Source: UMGS1590 sp963558655 (GTDB lineage Bacteria > Bacillota > Peptococcia > Peptococcales > Peptococcaceae). From it: 38,812 nucleotides of DNA. The DNA lies in the NCBI GenBank assembly GCA_963558655.1, contig CAUWHJ010000023.1, positions 1 through 38,812 on the forward strand, read 5' to 3'. How positions within the stretch are numbered: the stretch's first letter is position 1; each line of letters opens with the position of its first letter. The notes beneath the pieces were generated by a model. That model was not told where the DNA came from and did not search any database. It was given only the letters and a program-made list of their open reading frames with translations. This document shows, in pieces, positions 6,656-13,769 of this stretch. The position numbers and the translations under genes are program-made.

Positions 6656-7064
6656 GGAATATCTAAAAGACATTCGCAAGATGGATTTGGAAATAAAAAC
6701 GTTACAGCAGCAAATTGTGCAACTGAGACAAGCTGCTGAGGGATTAAAAGCCATGGAGTTGTCTGATATGCCACGAGGTGGTAAAGGCAAAGACATGGCT
6801 GATTATGTTGCAGAAATTGCGGATTTACAAATGATGTGTGCAGAACATGTATCGGAACTGGTTGTCAAAAAGCAACAGGCGATGGCTGGGATTATGAAAG
6901 TAGAGGGGAGCGAGCTGCGAAATGTTTTGTTGTTGCGTTATATCCAGGGACTGGAATGGGAAGAGATCGCCAGCAAGTTGCATTATTCACTACGAACGAT
7001 TTTCAGTTTGCATGGTGAGGCTTTGAATGAGTTTGGCAAGGTCTCAATGACAACTTTGCAGTAA
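6645..7064 (+). CDS. sigma-region-4-like late regulator (DUF1492/ArpU-like)
   Basis: A 139-residue protein. The N-terminal coiled coil (about 5-35) is followed by a linker and a C-terminal helix-turn-helix (about 92-131: LRNVLLLRYIQGLEWEEIASKLHYS), which resembles sigma-70 region 4 as in DUF1492, ArpU and RinA-type phage late regulators. Such proteins switch on packaging and structural operons. ATG 6645 follows AAAGGAGG (6632-6639). It is the last early gene, and its stop codon lies in the first of four TTGCAGT boxes beside a probable late promoter, which are its likely target. Confidence 0.75.
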   Translation: MTAKEYLKDIRKMDLEIKTLQQQIVQLRQAAEGLKAMELSDMPRGGKGKDMADYVAEIADLQMMCAEHVSELVVKKQQAMAGIMKVEGSELRNVLLLRYIQGLEWEEIASKLHYSLRTIFSLHGEALNEFGKVSMTTLQ

Positions 7065-7092
7065 ATTGCAGTTTTTTGCAGTAAATTGCAGT
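7056..7092 (+). repeat. four TTGCAGT boxes at exact 10-bp spacing (probable regulator binding array)
   Basis: Identical heptamers TTGCAGT start at 7056, 7066, 7076 and 7086, separated by AAA, TTT and AAA. The phase of one helical turn places all boxes on the same DNA face. The first box overlaps the last codons of the regulator gene and the last supplies the -35 hexamer of a probable promoter. The array is most simply a cooperative binding site for an activator or repressor of the late operon. Binding by the adjacent HTH protein is inferred. Confidence 0.7.
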
Positions 7093-7114
7093 TAGAAACT
7101 TGATACAATATAAA
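7086..7114 (+). promoter_or_regulatory. probable late promoter
   Basis: TTGCAG (7086-7091) as -35 and TATAAA (7109-7114) as -10 are separated by 17 bases, the optimal spacer for housekeeping sigma. An overlapping TACAAT is at 7104-7109. The -35 is imperfect and coincides with the fourth TTGCAGT box, as expected for a promoter that depends on a protein bound at the boxes. It points toward the terminase genes. Transcription would start near 7121. Confidence 0.55.
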
Positions 7115-7187
7115 CTGAGCATAAAAGGGAACATACTTTAGAAAAGAACCTCACTACTAAGACATAATCCCTCCTCCTATCTCTTTT

Positions 7188-7216
7188 TACCGCGCAACTG
7201 CCAGCGCGGTATTTTT
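7188..7216 (+). terminator. intrinsic terminator between early and late genes
   Basis: An 8-bp perfect GC-rich stem, TACCGCGC (7188-7195) and GCGCGGTA (7204-7211), with an 8-base loop, is followed by TTTTT (7212-7216). A T-run also precedes the stem. It would end transcripts from the early operon. It also lies about 95 bases downstream of the probable late promoter start, so late transcription must pass through it, which suggests attenuation or antitermination. Confidence 0.8.
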
Positions 7217-7249
7217 ATGCCTATTTTTAGATTATTGGGGGTGTGATAG

Positions 7250-7768
7250 ATGGCAGGGAAAAAATATATAGAACCCTGGGAAAGACAACCCGGAGAAAGT
7301 GCGAAAGCTTTTGCAGCTTTTTGTGCTTACAGAGATATGAACCCGCATCTACGCACTCAACAGCGGGTGGCGAATGAAAAGAACATTTCGCTAAGTTCGA
7401 TTGCCACATGGAGTGTGACCTATGACTGGATGAAGCGGGTAGAAGCTTGGGATGATGAAAGAGATCGTCAGGCAATGGCCCGTTATCATGAAGAGTTGGA
7501 CGAAATGCACAGAAACCATATCCGAATTTCAAAGAAGGTTATGGATAAGGTGGAAGAAGCAATCGACAATTTAGAGATTGAGATGGTGAAGCCATCGGAT
7601 ATTCCACGATTGATTGAGGTGGCAGCAAAGCTCGAACGCTTGAGCCGTGGAGATTCTGGAGAAGCTGTCGAGGTTCGCGATGGTGGAAAGACGGTAAACC
7701 CTGTGACGTTCTATTTGCCGCCGAATGGACGCGACGAAGAGGAGGAAAAGGAGCGTGATGGCAGATGA
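7250..7768 (+). CDS. terminase small subunit
   Basis: A 172-residue protein whose N-terminal half has a helix-turn-helix-like region (about 15-60: AFAAFCAYRDM...RVANEKNISLSSIATWSVTYDW), the DNA-recognition part of phage small terminases. Central helices (about 75-130) suit oligomerisation, and the tail is acidic and charged. It selects phage DNA for packaging and hands it to the large subunit. GGGGGTGTGATAG precedes the ATG. It is the first late gene, and its stop overlaps the start of the large subunit (ATGA). Confidence 0.85.
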   Translation: MAGKKYIEPWERQPGESAKAFAAFCAYRDMNPHLRTQQRVANEKNISLSSIATWSVTYDWMKRVEAWDDERDRQAMARYHEELDEMHRNHIRISKKVMDKVEEAIDNLEIEMVKPSDIPRLIEVAAKLERLSRGDSGEAVEVRDGGKTVNPVTFYLPPNGRDEEEEKERDGR

Positions 7769-9202
7769 CGATGATCAAACCACAACCGAAGCAGGAAGAG
7801 TTCCTGTCTAACCCGGCTGATATCGTCATCTATTAGCTAAGGTGGCGCTGCCGGTGGTGGAAAAACATGGTCATTGCTCTATGAGGGGCTGCGTCATGTA
7901 GATAATCCGGGATTTGATTGTGTTATTTTCCGAAAAAATTCGAACCAGATCATGAACTCAGGTGGTTTGTGGGATGCCAGTTTTGCTATCTACGGTCTTT
8001 ATCCTGGCGCTAGAGCTATCAAAAGCCCTGCACCGTATTGGAAGTTCCCGAGTGGGGCTAAAATCAGCTTGCGTCATATCGAACGTGATGAGAGCGTTTA
8101 TAAGTGGCAGGGAACTGAAATTTGCCTAATTGAGTTTGACGAACTGACGCATTTTAGTCAGACGATTTTCTTTTATATGTTATCTCGTAACCGCTCAACG
8201 TGTGGCGTAAAGCCTTATGTGCGTGCTTCCTGCAACCCTGATGCTGATTCGTGGGTTGCCGATTTTATTTCATGGTGGATTGACCAAGATACAGGATACG
8301 CGATTCCGGAAAGAAGCGGGAAAATCCGCTATATGGCTCGCGTGAATGAAGAAATCGTTTGGGGCGATTCGCCGGATGAGGTTGTACGCATTGCCAACGA
8401 TGCAGATTATGACGTGGAGATCACCATGGATGACGTGAAAAGCGTTTCTTTTGTAGCATCGAACATCTATGACAATCAGGCATTGCTGTCAAAGGATAAG
8501 GGCTATCTGGCGAACTTAAAGGCGCTTTCTATTGTCGAACGTGAGCGCCTGTTGTATGGCAACTGGAAGATAAAGGCGGCGAAAGGGCTGTACTTCCCGC
8601 GCAGTGCCTTGCCGGAATTGCTTACCGATGTGCCGGATGATGTCGCAAGATGGGTGCGTGGCTGGGACTTAGCAGCAACTGATACGGACGAAGGCGGTGA
8701 TCCTGCTTTCACAGCGTCAGTGCTATTGGGGAAACGAAGAAATGGCCGCTATGTGGTCGCAGATGCGACAAATAATCGCTTGAAGGCTGAAAAGGTGCGT
8801 GCGATGGTGAAGCAGTGCGCGGTATCGGATAAGGCAAAATATAAGCGGGTAAGAATTAGATTATCACAAGACCCGGGACAGGCCGGGAAAGAGCAGGCAG
8901 AGAGCTATATCAAGATGCTGGCGGGCTTTAATGTCGTTGCGGTGAAAGAATCGGGCGATAAGGAAAGCCGCGCAGAGCCGTTTGCTGCACAGTGGCAGGC
9001 AGGGAACGTTGATGTGGTGGCAGGTTCATGGACGGAAACGCTGCTTGGTCAGTATGAGGCGTTTCCGGAATCGAAGTTTAAGGATCTGGTTGACGCTGGC
9101 TCGAACGCCTTTAATGAACTCGAAAAAATGAATACCGGAAGCGCTCCACCATCGGAAACGACGGGGGGCGTTCTTTCTAAGCAAAGCTACTGGCTGAGAT
9201 AG
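7765..9202 (+). pseudogene. terminase large subunit, interrupted by a 7-bp insertion before Walker A
   Basis: Translation from ATG 7765 (overlapping the small-subunit stop) reads MTMIKPQPKQEEFLSNPADI-VIY and then hits TAG at 7834. Deleting seven bases, TAGCTAA (7834-7840), restores GGAAGGGKTWSLLYEGL, a perfect Walker A, joined to the remaining 450-odd residues. The downstream frame has the Walker B-like CLIEFDEL and a nuclease segment with RGWDLAATD. The insert also puts TAA (7838-7840) in the downstream frame, so a simple frameshift cannot bypass it. As read, the ATPase is dead and packaging would fail. Alternatives are a sequencing error, a real inactivating mutation or an unusual recoding or splicing event. 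Confidence 0.85.
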
Positions 9203-9211
9203 GTGGTGAAC

Positions 9212-10684
9212 ATGATGATGGATGTGATTATTGAAGTTAAAAAGTTCAACAAATGGCATGACCCTAAAACGGGAAGATTTACAACTGCTCCTGAGGGATC
9301 GGATGGAGGCTTGTCAATATCGGAATTGGTGCAAAGTGGCGTGTTAGATGCTTATAACTATATAGGTGTACGTACACCAACACCTGACGAGAACTATGCT
9401 GTGGGTGATACTGCACGTGAATCTTATGATTGGGATTTTGAAAACGATCAATCAACATACGAGACTGACGGGAGAACGCTCGGTGGGACTTCGGCTGTTG
9501 ATATTGTCAGGTACAGGTTCCAAGATAGCCCTGAAGAAGTTGAAGCGGCGCTCCTAAGTGCGCTTGACGCTTCAAAAAATTATGTTGGGGATAGAAAAGT
9601 TATTATTGGTGGAGAGCGGCAACGGTATGGAGATGATCCTGGTGAAACGATTATCGAAAATGCAAAGGTGTTAGCTGTTTATGACCCTAAGAGCGGAAAA
9701 TGGAAGACGGAACCGCCTAAAGAAGAAAAAAAGTCGAAAAAAGACAACGAAAAGCAAATCACTCAAAAGCCCAAAATAACCAGGGAAGACGTTGAAAACT
9801 ATAAAAATAAAGCTGTTGATGATTTTCTTGCTACTTATCCTGGGAAGATGAACCGTATTGCAGCGGTGGGTAATCTTCCCTTTGAACAAAAGAAAAAAAT
9901 CAATGCGTTAATAAATTATGTGAATTTGGGTGATGAAAAATGGCTCAAAGGAATTGATTTGGGTGATGTTATTGGAAAATCACGTTACGACATCATTTGT
10001 GAGATAGAGAAATTCAACCCATACCACGGTGCTGATGGTCGTTTTACAACGGCTGGTGGGGCACGCTCGTTCACATTCAAACCAGGTGCAAGCAGTGCAC
10101 ATAACGCAGCCATAGAGCGAGAACGCAAACGCTATGCAGGTGATCTGCAACAGCCATCAGGAGACATGGATGCCGATAGAAAGGCAGAGTGGAAAGGTGC
10201 ATCTGTTGCAGTAACTATTATGCCTGGATGGAACGGAACGCAAGCAAGAGCTATGAAGTTAGGTAATGACACTAAAGATTTGTATGATAAGGAAAAATCA
10301 GATGCAGCCCTAAATAATGGGCATGTTATTTTAGCTGATTCTAAGGCGTACAATGATGCCATCCAAACAGTGAAGAACAAGGCGCAAAAGCAAGGTATCA
10401 CCGACACAGGTAAGATGAACGAGATGCTTGGCAAAGAACTGGACGCACGAGCCGTGCGTTCATTGAGCAACAACTATCTGCAAGACCAGCGTGCGGCATC
10501 GAAAAAGTTTGAGTTCACAATCCCGAAAGGCGGCAGTCTCCCGGACAATCTCAGCGGCGTTAAGCGCATAAAGGGCGATACTTACGCCAACAAAGAGAAG
10601 ATCAAGGCAGCTGGGTTTAAGTGGGATTCTTCTACAAAATCATGGGTAAAGAAAAGTATTGATTGTGTTATTGAAATCGGGTGA
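9212..10684 (+). CDS. GRFT-tagged multidomain phage protein between terminase and portal
   Basis: A 490-residue protein (ATG 9212, behind AGGTGGTGAA; GTG 9203 is a weaker alternative). It has two copies of a short motif: KFNKWHDPKTGRFTTAPEG near residues 10-28 and KFNPYHGADGRFTTAGG near 267-283. Between them lie an acidic domain (about 35-160) and a Lys-rich linker. The end (about 455-485) has a YANKEKIKAAGFKWDSSTKSWVK module, a small motif seen at the ends of large phage and plasmid multidomain proteins. The function is not known. Its place between terL and portal suggests a virion-associated or co-injected cargo protein. Confidence 0.6.
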   Translation: MMMDVIIEVKKFNKWHDPKTGRFTTAPEGSDGGLSISELVQSGVLDAYNYIGVRTPTPDENYAVGDTARESYDWDFENDQSTYETDGRTLGGTSAVDIVRYRFQDSPEEVEAALLSALDASKNYVGDRKVIIGGERQRYGDDPGETIIENAKVLAVYDPKSGKWKTEPPKEEKKSKKDNEKQITQKPKITREDVENYKNKAVDDFLATYPGKMNRIAAVGNLPFEQKKKINALINYVNLGDEKWLKGIDLGDVIGKSRYDIICEIEKFNPYHGADGRFTTAGGARSFTFKPGASSAHNAAIERERKRYAGDLQQPSGDMDADRKAEWKGASVAVTIMPGWNGTQARAMKLGNDTKDLYDKEKSDAALNNGHVILADSKAYNDAIQTVKNKAQKQGITDTGKMNEMLGKELDARAVRSLSNNYLQDQRAASKKFEFTIPKGGSLPDNLSGVKRIKGDTYANKEKIKAAGFKWDSSTKSWVKKSIDCVIEIG

Positions 10685-10688
10685 TTGA

Positions 10689-12302
10689 ATGACAACGAAG
10701 CGAAATGAAATAGGCCGTATTGGCCAGAATCGTTATTATGGCACTTTTGGCCCTTCTGTATTTTACGAGGAATTTTTACCAGAATTATCTGGTGTTCGCG
10801 GCGTTCAGGCTTATACAGAAATGGCTGATAATGATGCAACCGTTGGTGCTATCCTTTTCGCCATTGAGATGTTGATGCGAAATGTTGAATTCTCCATAGA
10901 GCCTGGAGGTAATCAGGAAGTAGATAAAAAGGCTGCTGAATTTGTTGAGCAGTGTATGAATGACATGGAGCGAACATGGGCAGATACGTTGTCGGAAATC
11001 ATTTCGTTTTTAACCTATGGTTGGAGCTACCACGAAATTGTCTATAAGCGTCGCAATGGTAAGACGAAATCACCTGTCACGAACAGCAAATATAACGATG
11101 GATTGATTGGTTGGCGTAAGCTGCCAATTCGTTCGCAGGATACGCTTTACGGATGGGAATACAAGGATGATACGGACGATCTTACAGGAATGACGCAGAT
11201 TGCACCGCCTAATTTTGAACAGGTGACCATACCGCTTGATAAGGCTTTGCATTTCCGTACACGGTCGAAAAAGGATAATCCAGAGGGTCGCAGTATTCTC
11301 AGAACAGCATATAGAGCCTGGTATTTCAAGAAGCGTATCGAGGAAATTGAAGGCTATGGCATTGAGCGAGATCTCGCCGGTTTTCCGGTACTATATGCAC
11401 CGCCTGATTTACCGATCTGGGATGATGATGCAGAAATGAAGGCTGCTCTTGCAAAGGCTGAAATGATTGTATCGTCTGTGCGCCGAGATGCACGTGAAGG
11501 GCTTGTGCTTCCTGGCGGTGAAAATGGCTGGAAGTTCGAGCTTGTGACGTCGGGAAGCCGTCGTCAGTTTGACACGAATGCTATCATTGACCGCTATGAT
11601 AAGCGCATTGCTACAAGTGTGCTGGCAGATTTTGTCATGCTGGGGCAACAGGCTGTTGGTTCGTTTGCACTTGCAGACAGTAAGACAAAGATTTTCGCGT
11701 TAGCCATTGGAACGTATTTGGATGTGATTTGTGAGGTGTTCAATAATCAGGGCATTCCACGACTTATCGACATCAACGGGGATGCGTTCAAAGGGATTAC
11801 AGACTATCCGCAGATGGTTCACGGAGACATTGAGACGCCAGATTTACAATCGTTTGCAACGTTTATCAAAGAGATGGTTGGTGTTGGTGTGTTGCAGCCT
11901 GACGAACAACTTGAGGAAGAAGTTCGCCGTGTGGGTGGATTGCCGGAAAAAATCGAAAATCCGGCACCGGTGCAGCCACAGCCGGGTGAGGATGGTAAGA
12001 AAAAGGGCGACAAGCTCTATAAAATTACTGCGGTGATGGACAAATATCAACGTGGTTCAATTACACGAGAAATGGCGGTTGATCTTCTGGAAGATGCTGG
12101 CGTAGATAATGGGCGCATTGAATTCCTCATAGGAGAGGCCGAGAAGGCCGCAGAAAAGCGCAAAGCAAACGCTGAAAGGAATGATATTCCAAAAGAGCAA
12201 GAAGGGCTTAAAAACGAATCTGACGTTGATAAGCAACCTGAAGAAGATGAGGAAGATGCTGCGAACGCTGAGGTTGCTAAGAAGCTTCTAGGGAGGCGGT
12301 AA
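10689..12302 (+). CDS. portal protein (DUF935, Mu gp29-like)
   Basis: A 537-residue portal protein. It has a typical start (GVRGVQAYTEMADNDATVGAILFAIEMLM), a central KALHFRTRSKKDNPEGRSIL and RAWYFKKRIEEIEGYGIERDL section, and a highly charged Gln/Glu/Lys tail (about 420-537) that is probably disordered. It forms the dodecameric ring at one capsid vertex through which DNA is packaged and ejected, and binds terminase and neck proteins. It follows the tagged protein by four bases and precedes the MuF protein by two. Confidence 0.9.
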   Translation: MTTKRNEIGRIGQNRYYGTFGPSVFYEEFLPELSGVRGVQAYTEMADNDATVGAILFAIEMLMRNVEFSIEPGGNQEVDKKAAEFVEQCMNDMERTWADTLSEIISFLTYGWSYHEIVYKRRNGKTKSPVTNSKYNDGLIGWRKLPIRSQDTLYGWEYKDDTDDLTGMTQIAPPNFEQVTIPLDKALHFRTRSKKDNPEGRSILRTAYRAWYFKKRIEEIEGYGIERDLAGFPVLYAPPDLPIWDDDAEMKAALAKAEMIVSSVRRDAREGLVLPGGENGWKFELVTSGSRRQFDTNAIIDRYDKRIATSVLADFVMLGQQAVGSFALADSKTKIFALAIGTYLDVICEVFNNQGIPRLIDINGDAFKGITDYPQMVHGDIETPDLQSFATFIKEMVGVGVLQPDEQLEEEVRRVGGLPEKIENPAPVQPQPGEDGKKKGDKLYKITAVMDKYQRGSITREMAVDLLEDAGVDNGRIEFLIGEAEKAAEKRKANAERNDIPKEQEGLKNESDVDKQPEEDEEDAANAEVAKKLLGRR

Positions 12303-12304
12303 TC

Positions 12305-13207
12305 ATGGCTGAATTCACTGTGCGTGATGCGTTGGTGTCATTTTTGGATAAGAACGCACCAAACTTAGTGTATTTTCTTGTGACGTTTTGGCACAACCAA
12401 GAGCAAGCAATCACGTACAAAGAACTGCGTGAGGCTATTTTGGATGGTGAGATCAGTCCGGTGTATCTGGAACAGTGGCAACAAGATTACAGTGTGTTTG
12501 TAACGACATATTTACAGCCTACATGGTTGGCGGCTGTTGATGCGGCAGCTAAGGAACTTGATAAATGGCTTCAAGCGCACCGCATGGCTTACGTTTCAAA
12601 TTGGTATGATCCAATGTATGAGGGCGTTCAAGAGTGGGTGCAGACACGTGCAGCGGATTTTGTGACACGCAGCTCGAAAGAGCAGATGGATGCGATTCAA
12701 GCGGTGGTGCAGCGTGCGGCTTTGCTTGAGGATATGACGGTGGACAAACTGGCGCGGTCTATTCGTGCAATGGTTGGTTTGACACATCAGCAAGCGCGGT
12801 CGAACCTGAACTATTACGAGGCGCTGATTTGTCATGGTGTGAATCAGAAGCGTGCGCTTGAGCTGCAAATTAGGGATGCGGCCAGAAAGCACCGCTACAG
12901 GGGCTATAACATTGCTCGAACGGAGTTGGCATTTGCCTATAACAAGGGCGCTGATATTGCCACAAGACAGGCGCAGAACTTTGGCCTGATGGGCGATTGT
13001 GTGAAGGTCTGGGTAGCTGGCAATGATGATCGTGTGTGTGATATCTGCCGGGCACTTGACGGCCAGCGCATAGCCATGGATGAAGAATTTGACTATCCGA
13101 CGCGATTGGCGCGGAATAATCCCGGCATCCGGCGCACGCCGCCTGCGCATCCTTCCTGCCGTTGCGGTGTGAAGTATGTGGAAGTTACGCCGTCGGTGTT
13201 GAAGTGA
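12305..13207 (+). CDS. MuF-like minor head protein
   Basis: A 300-residue protein with a C-terminal Mu gpF-type domain. It carries RYRGYNIARTELAFAYNKGA, then DDRVCDICRALDG (C245, C248) and HPSCRCG (C285, C287), a four-Cys arrangement likely to bind zinc. The N-terminal 200 residues are helical. MuF proteins are internal minor capsid proteins, and in many temperate phages they carry or neighbour toxin domains. Here the MuF domain is not fused to a toxin, but the next two genes encode tagged proteins that may be packaged with it. AGGGAGGCGGTAATC precedes the ATG. Confidence 0.9.
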   Translation: MAEFTVRDALVSFLDKNAPNLVYFLVTFWHNQEQAITYKELREAILDGEISPVYLEQWQQDYSVFVTTYLQPTWLAAVDAAAKELDKWLQAHRMAYVSNWYDPMYEGVQEWVQTRAADFVTRSSKEQMDAIQAVVQRAALLEDMTVDKLARSIRAMVGLTHQQARSNLNYYEALICHGVNQKRALELQIRDAARKHRYRGYNIARTELAFAYNKGADIATRQAQNFGLMGDCVKVWVAGNDDRVCDICRALDGQRIAMDEEFDYPTRLARNNPGIRRTPPAHPSCRCGVKYVEVTPSVLK

Positions 13208-13217
13208 GGTGAAAGAC

Positions 13218-13754
13218 ATGAGAAATATTGATTATATTGTTGAAATTGACTGCATTGATGAGGTGCAGAAATATAATCCCTATCATGACCGATTAGGAAG
13301 GTTTACAAGTGCTGGAAACGCGGCTTCTTTCACGATTCGCACGAGAGCGGGATATCAGCAAGGAATGGCGAACAGAGCTATTGCAAGAGAGAAGGAACGT
13401 GCAGCAAGTGGCCAAAAAGTTAAAAGCCGTGGCGTTACTATGGGTGATCCTGGTACTGGTATGCGCGTCACGTCAGGAAAGAATACCAAGGGAAAGATTT
13501 ACTTTGTTTCTGGTGGAGGTCAGTACAGGGATTTCGATAGACCGACAAGAACATTGTCCAATGATACTGTTAGTAAATTGATCAAAGACGGCAAGGCCGA
13601 GTTCCTTAAACGCAATGAAATGGATAATTTGAAAAATGCACGTAATGGATGGAACACGAACAAGCCAGATTATGAGTTGGGAATAGGTTGGGATACTCGA
13701 GGAAAAGGGAAAACCACTTATCGTTATAGAAATGGGCGTACTGTTTTTGGTTGA
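13218..13754 (+). CDS. GRFT-tagged small head-module protein, 178 aa
   Basis: A 178-residue basic protein. Its first 65 residues hold the tag KYNPYHDRLGRFTSAGNAASF, then TIRTRAGYQQGMANRAIAREKERA, a sequence shared closely with residues 300-345 of the next gene. The C-terminal 110 residues (RGVTMGDPGTGMRV...TTYRYRNGRTVFG) are a different, unrecognised basic domain. ATG 13218 lies 7 bases after GAGGTG; GTG 13209 is an alternative. The layout, constant tagged head and variable tail, resembles polymorphic secreted toxins, but toxicity is not shown. Confidence 0.55.
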   Translation: MRNIDYIVEIDCIDEVQKYNPYHDRLGRFTSAGNAASFTIRTRAGYQQGMANRAIAREKERAASGQKVKSRGVTMGDPGTGMRVTSGKNTKGKIYFVSGGGQYRDFDRPTRTLSNDTVSKLIKDGKAEFLKRNEMDNLKNARNGWNTNKPDYELGIGWDTRGKGKTTYRYRNGRTVFG

Positions 13755-13769
13755 TGCAGGTGGTGACAA

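Noticed and set aside
7834..7840. Stop-codon recoding (TAG read as an amino acid, as in some gut phages) to explain the terminase break
   Set aside because: Reading through TAG stays in the wrong frame and a second stop (TAA) blocks the other frame; several other genes end in TAG normally.
7874..9202. A TTG start at 7874 as the true beginning of a shorter terminase
   Set aside because: It would remove Walker A and has no ribosome site; the upstream 23 codons match the family and overlap the small-subunit stop, so an interrupted gene fits better.
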